Assembly: GCA_949987565.1 (NCBI GenBank)
Contig: OX465110.1
Span: 7,006,518 to 7,070,517 of the forward strand
DNA from: Luidia sarsii
Lineage: Eukaryota > Echinodermata > Asteroidea > Paxillosida > Luidiidae
DNA: 64,000 nt
Reading direction: 5' to 3'
Each line of letters opens with the position of its first letter. Positions within the stretch are counted from its first letter, which is position 1. Below are positions 62,330-64,000 of this stretch, in pieces. The notes under the pieces were generated by a model, which worked only from the letters and a program-made list of their open reading frames with translations, was not told where the DNA came from and made no database searches. The position numbers and the translations under genes are program-made.

Positions 62330-63063
62330 TAGTCCAGGTAACTTGGACCCTTACAATCGCCCTTTTTAAAAAAAAATTGGAGGTCGGGCGACAGTAGGGT
62401 CCAAGTTTCTCAGTAAGGAAACGTGGGAACAACAATGTGTTTGACTCAATGACTACCCCAGACCGAAACCCCCAGATTTTACCCCCAAAACACCCGTAAA
62501 ACCGTCCCACGCACCCATCTCTGGATTAAGTGAGAATCACCAACTTAAATACTGGTCATTTGTTTTACTCACGTTTGGGGAAAAAGGAGAAATTTCCCTG
62601 AGGTGATCGAGAAGATTCTCTCCTGTCTGTGTGCGCAGTGGGTCTGTGTGAGTGTGTGCACGCACACACGCGTTGACCCTATGGTCGCGCAAAACGTCAT
62701 CGATTTGCGTGTATACCGTTTCAATTTGAAATCAAAGATGGCCGCCGGCTTTTTGGCTCGTCGGACGGAAGAGAATCTTCTCGATCACCTGAGGGGATAT
62801 TTCTCCTTTTTCCCCAAACGTGAGTAAAACAAATGACCAGTATTTAAATTGGTGATTCTCACTTAATCCAAAGATGGGTGCGTGGGACGGTTTCACGGGT
62901 GTTTTGGGGGTAAAATCTGGGGGTTTCGGTCTGGGGTAGTCATGGAGTCGAACACATCGTTGTCTCCACATTTCCTTACTGAGAAACTTGGACCCTACTA
63001 TCGCCCGAACTCCACAAATTTTCTTTTAAAGGGCGATTTTAAGGGTCCAAGTTACTCGGACTA
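62330..63063. mobile_element. Foldback element with long inverted arms and 9-bp target duplication
   Basis: Ends TAGTCCAGGTAACTTGGACC and the inverted GGTCCAAGTTACTCGGACTA. The arms stay complementary for nearly 300 bp each (about 62330-62622 and 62767-63063), with a CpG-rich centre. An exact 9-bp duplication GGTAATAAC flanks it (62321-62329, 63064-63072). Long inverted arms plus 9-bp duplication fit a Mutator-like element without transposase. Confidence 0.8.
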
Positions 63064-63072
63064 GGTAATAAC

Positions 63073-64000
63073 GTGAGCAATAACTGGGCAAAGTTCACTG
63101 CATCATAACTGCAGTGTAAGGAAGGCAGAACCCTGGCTAATATATACGTCTCCATTTCTGACTTAAGGTCTGTGCTCATCAGCCTTTTTCTTTTCATTGC
63201 TTGTTTGTAATATGCCATTGTCTAAACTCGCTCATCAACTGGGGAACAATTAATACCTGTGAAATACATCAATATCAAACAGTAATGATTATGTTATGAT
63301 GATGATTATACCAAAGTCAAACCTGGCACAATCGGATGTCTGTGTGGCTTTTGTCATGCTACATAATGTTTTGTGATAGGCTGAAAAGAGGGTTTTTAAA
63401 TTTTAAATACTTGAATGATAATGGTGCACAGATTAGGAGGGCCCACGTGCATAGCAACACCACAAGTGCTCTGAATTTAAATGTCCCGGCATGAAGTGGT
63501 TGTTAAAGGTCTACATAAATAGGTTTTGAAAAAGAGCTAAAAACTCTCCTTAGGTAATGTTCACAATATAATCAATAAAGGATTTATTTTTTTAAATGTT
63601 GTTAGCGCCTAATTTCGCCCCTCCCCCAAAAAAATTCCCCCTGTGAGCATGTCACGTCACATACAGACCAAAAGCAGCCGAGCAAGGGGGATCGAAATGT
63701 TGAGATGATAAAGTGCGCTACTGCGCATGTGACAGTGTGGTATGTACGGCTGATGGACAATAGAGACAGTGCAGGGCCAGTGCAAAGCACTAAATTAATC
63801 ATTTTTGATAGACAATTTGGGTTTTATAACAATACCAATTTATTTAACCCCAAGTTAATGTTGATTTCTGCATACCTTTAAGCGGCTTGCTCGAGATGAA
63901 TTTAAGTCAAACAAATGACAGAAAAACTTACCGTGAGGCAGGAACCATTGAACAATTTTGGAAAAAATGGCAAGGAAAATTTTGAGATGATTTTCAGTCA
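63073..64000. other. Gene-free end of the window
   Basis: It holds the 63310-63520 copy of the repeat seen at 14030-14215. A weak minus-strand splice donor (CTCACG then GTAAGTTT) at about 63925-63935 could end an exon that enters from outside the window; not enough is visible to call it. Confidence 0.35.

Overview
The window looks like nuclear DNA from a marine invertebrate deuterostome, most likely an echinoderm, with a hemichordate or lancelet as alternatives. It has small exons with GT-AG introns of hundreds of bases to over 1 kb, very dense short inverted-repeat transposons, TTAGGG-like repeats, and animal genes with clear vertebrate counterparts. Species identity is inference. I could run no database search, so gene names rest on recognising the protein families.

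I support five host genes. (1) 3077-5382, minus: a C18orf21-like gene, 5' end unresolved. (2) 6114-15344, plus: PIGU, the GPI transamidase subunit, in 11 exons that join in frame to 441 residues. These two lie head to head over a shared upstream region. (3) 18214-24369, minus: a new-looking scavenger receptor with a signal peptide, three SRCR domains, one membrane span and a proline-rich tail holding three PPxY motifs (7 exons, 564 residues). (4) 44443-45975, plus: an intronless, very GC-rich GT31 (beta-1,3-galactosyltransferase type) gene. (5) 51328-59451, minus: HSBP1 in three exons (81 residues), whose second intron reads as a U12-type AT-AC intron of about 6.9 kb.

The middle is shaped by one event: the GT31 locus and its flanks exist twice as an inverted, head-to-head duplication. 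The left copy (about 25745-37050) is a truncated, frameshifted pseudogene, and a 9.3-kb Ty3/gypsy-type LTR retrotransposon (27316-36586) sits 12 bp upstream of its start codon. That retrotransposon has nearly identical LTRs, gag, protease, reverse transcriptase, RNase H and integrase, and a textbook -1 frameshift signal at the gag-pro overlap, but carries an in-frame stop and a single-base frameshift in pol.

Other mobile DNA: a 5.75-kb hAT transposon with an intact two-exon transposase and 5-bp target duplication lies inside the U12 intron of HSBP1. There is also a 1.2-kb hAT-type element with 8-bp target duplication (48794-50004), a 734-bp long-terminal-repeat foldback element with 9-bp target duplication (62330-63063), at least ten copies of a TTAA-flanked MITE, two tRNA-related repeat families, several other MITE families, and a short element family built on a GGTCCTGCTAGGATC core that occurs both singly (with target duplications) and as a 19-copy, 40-bp satellite array (2338-3070).
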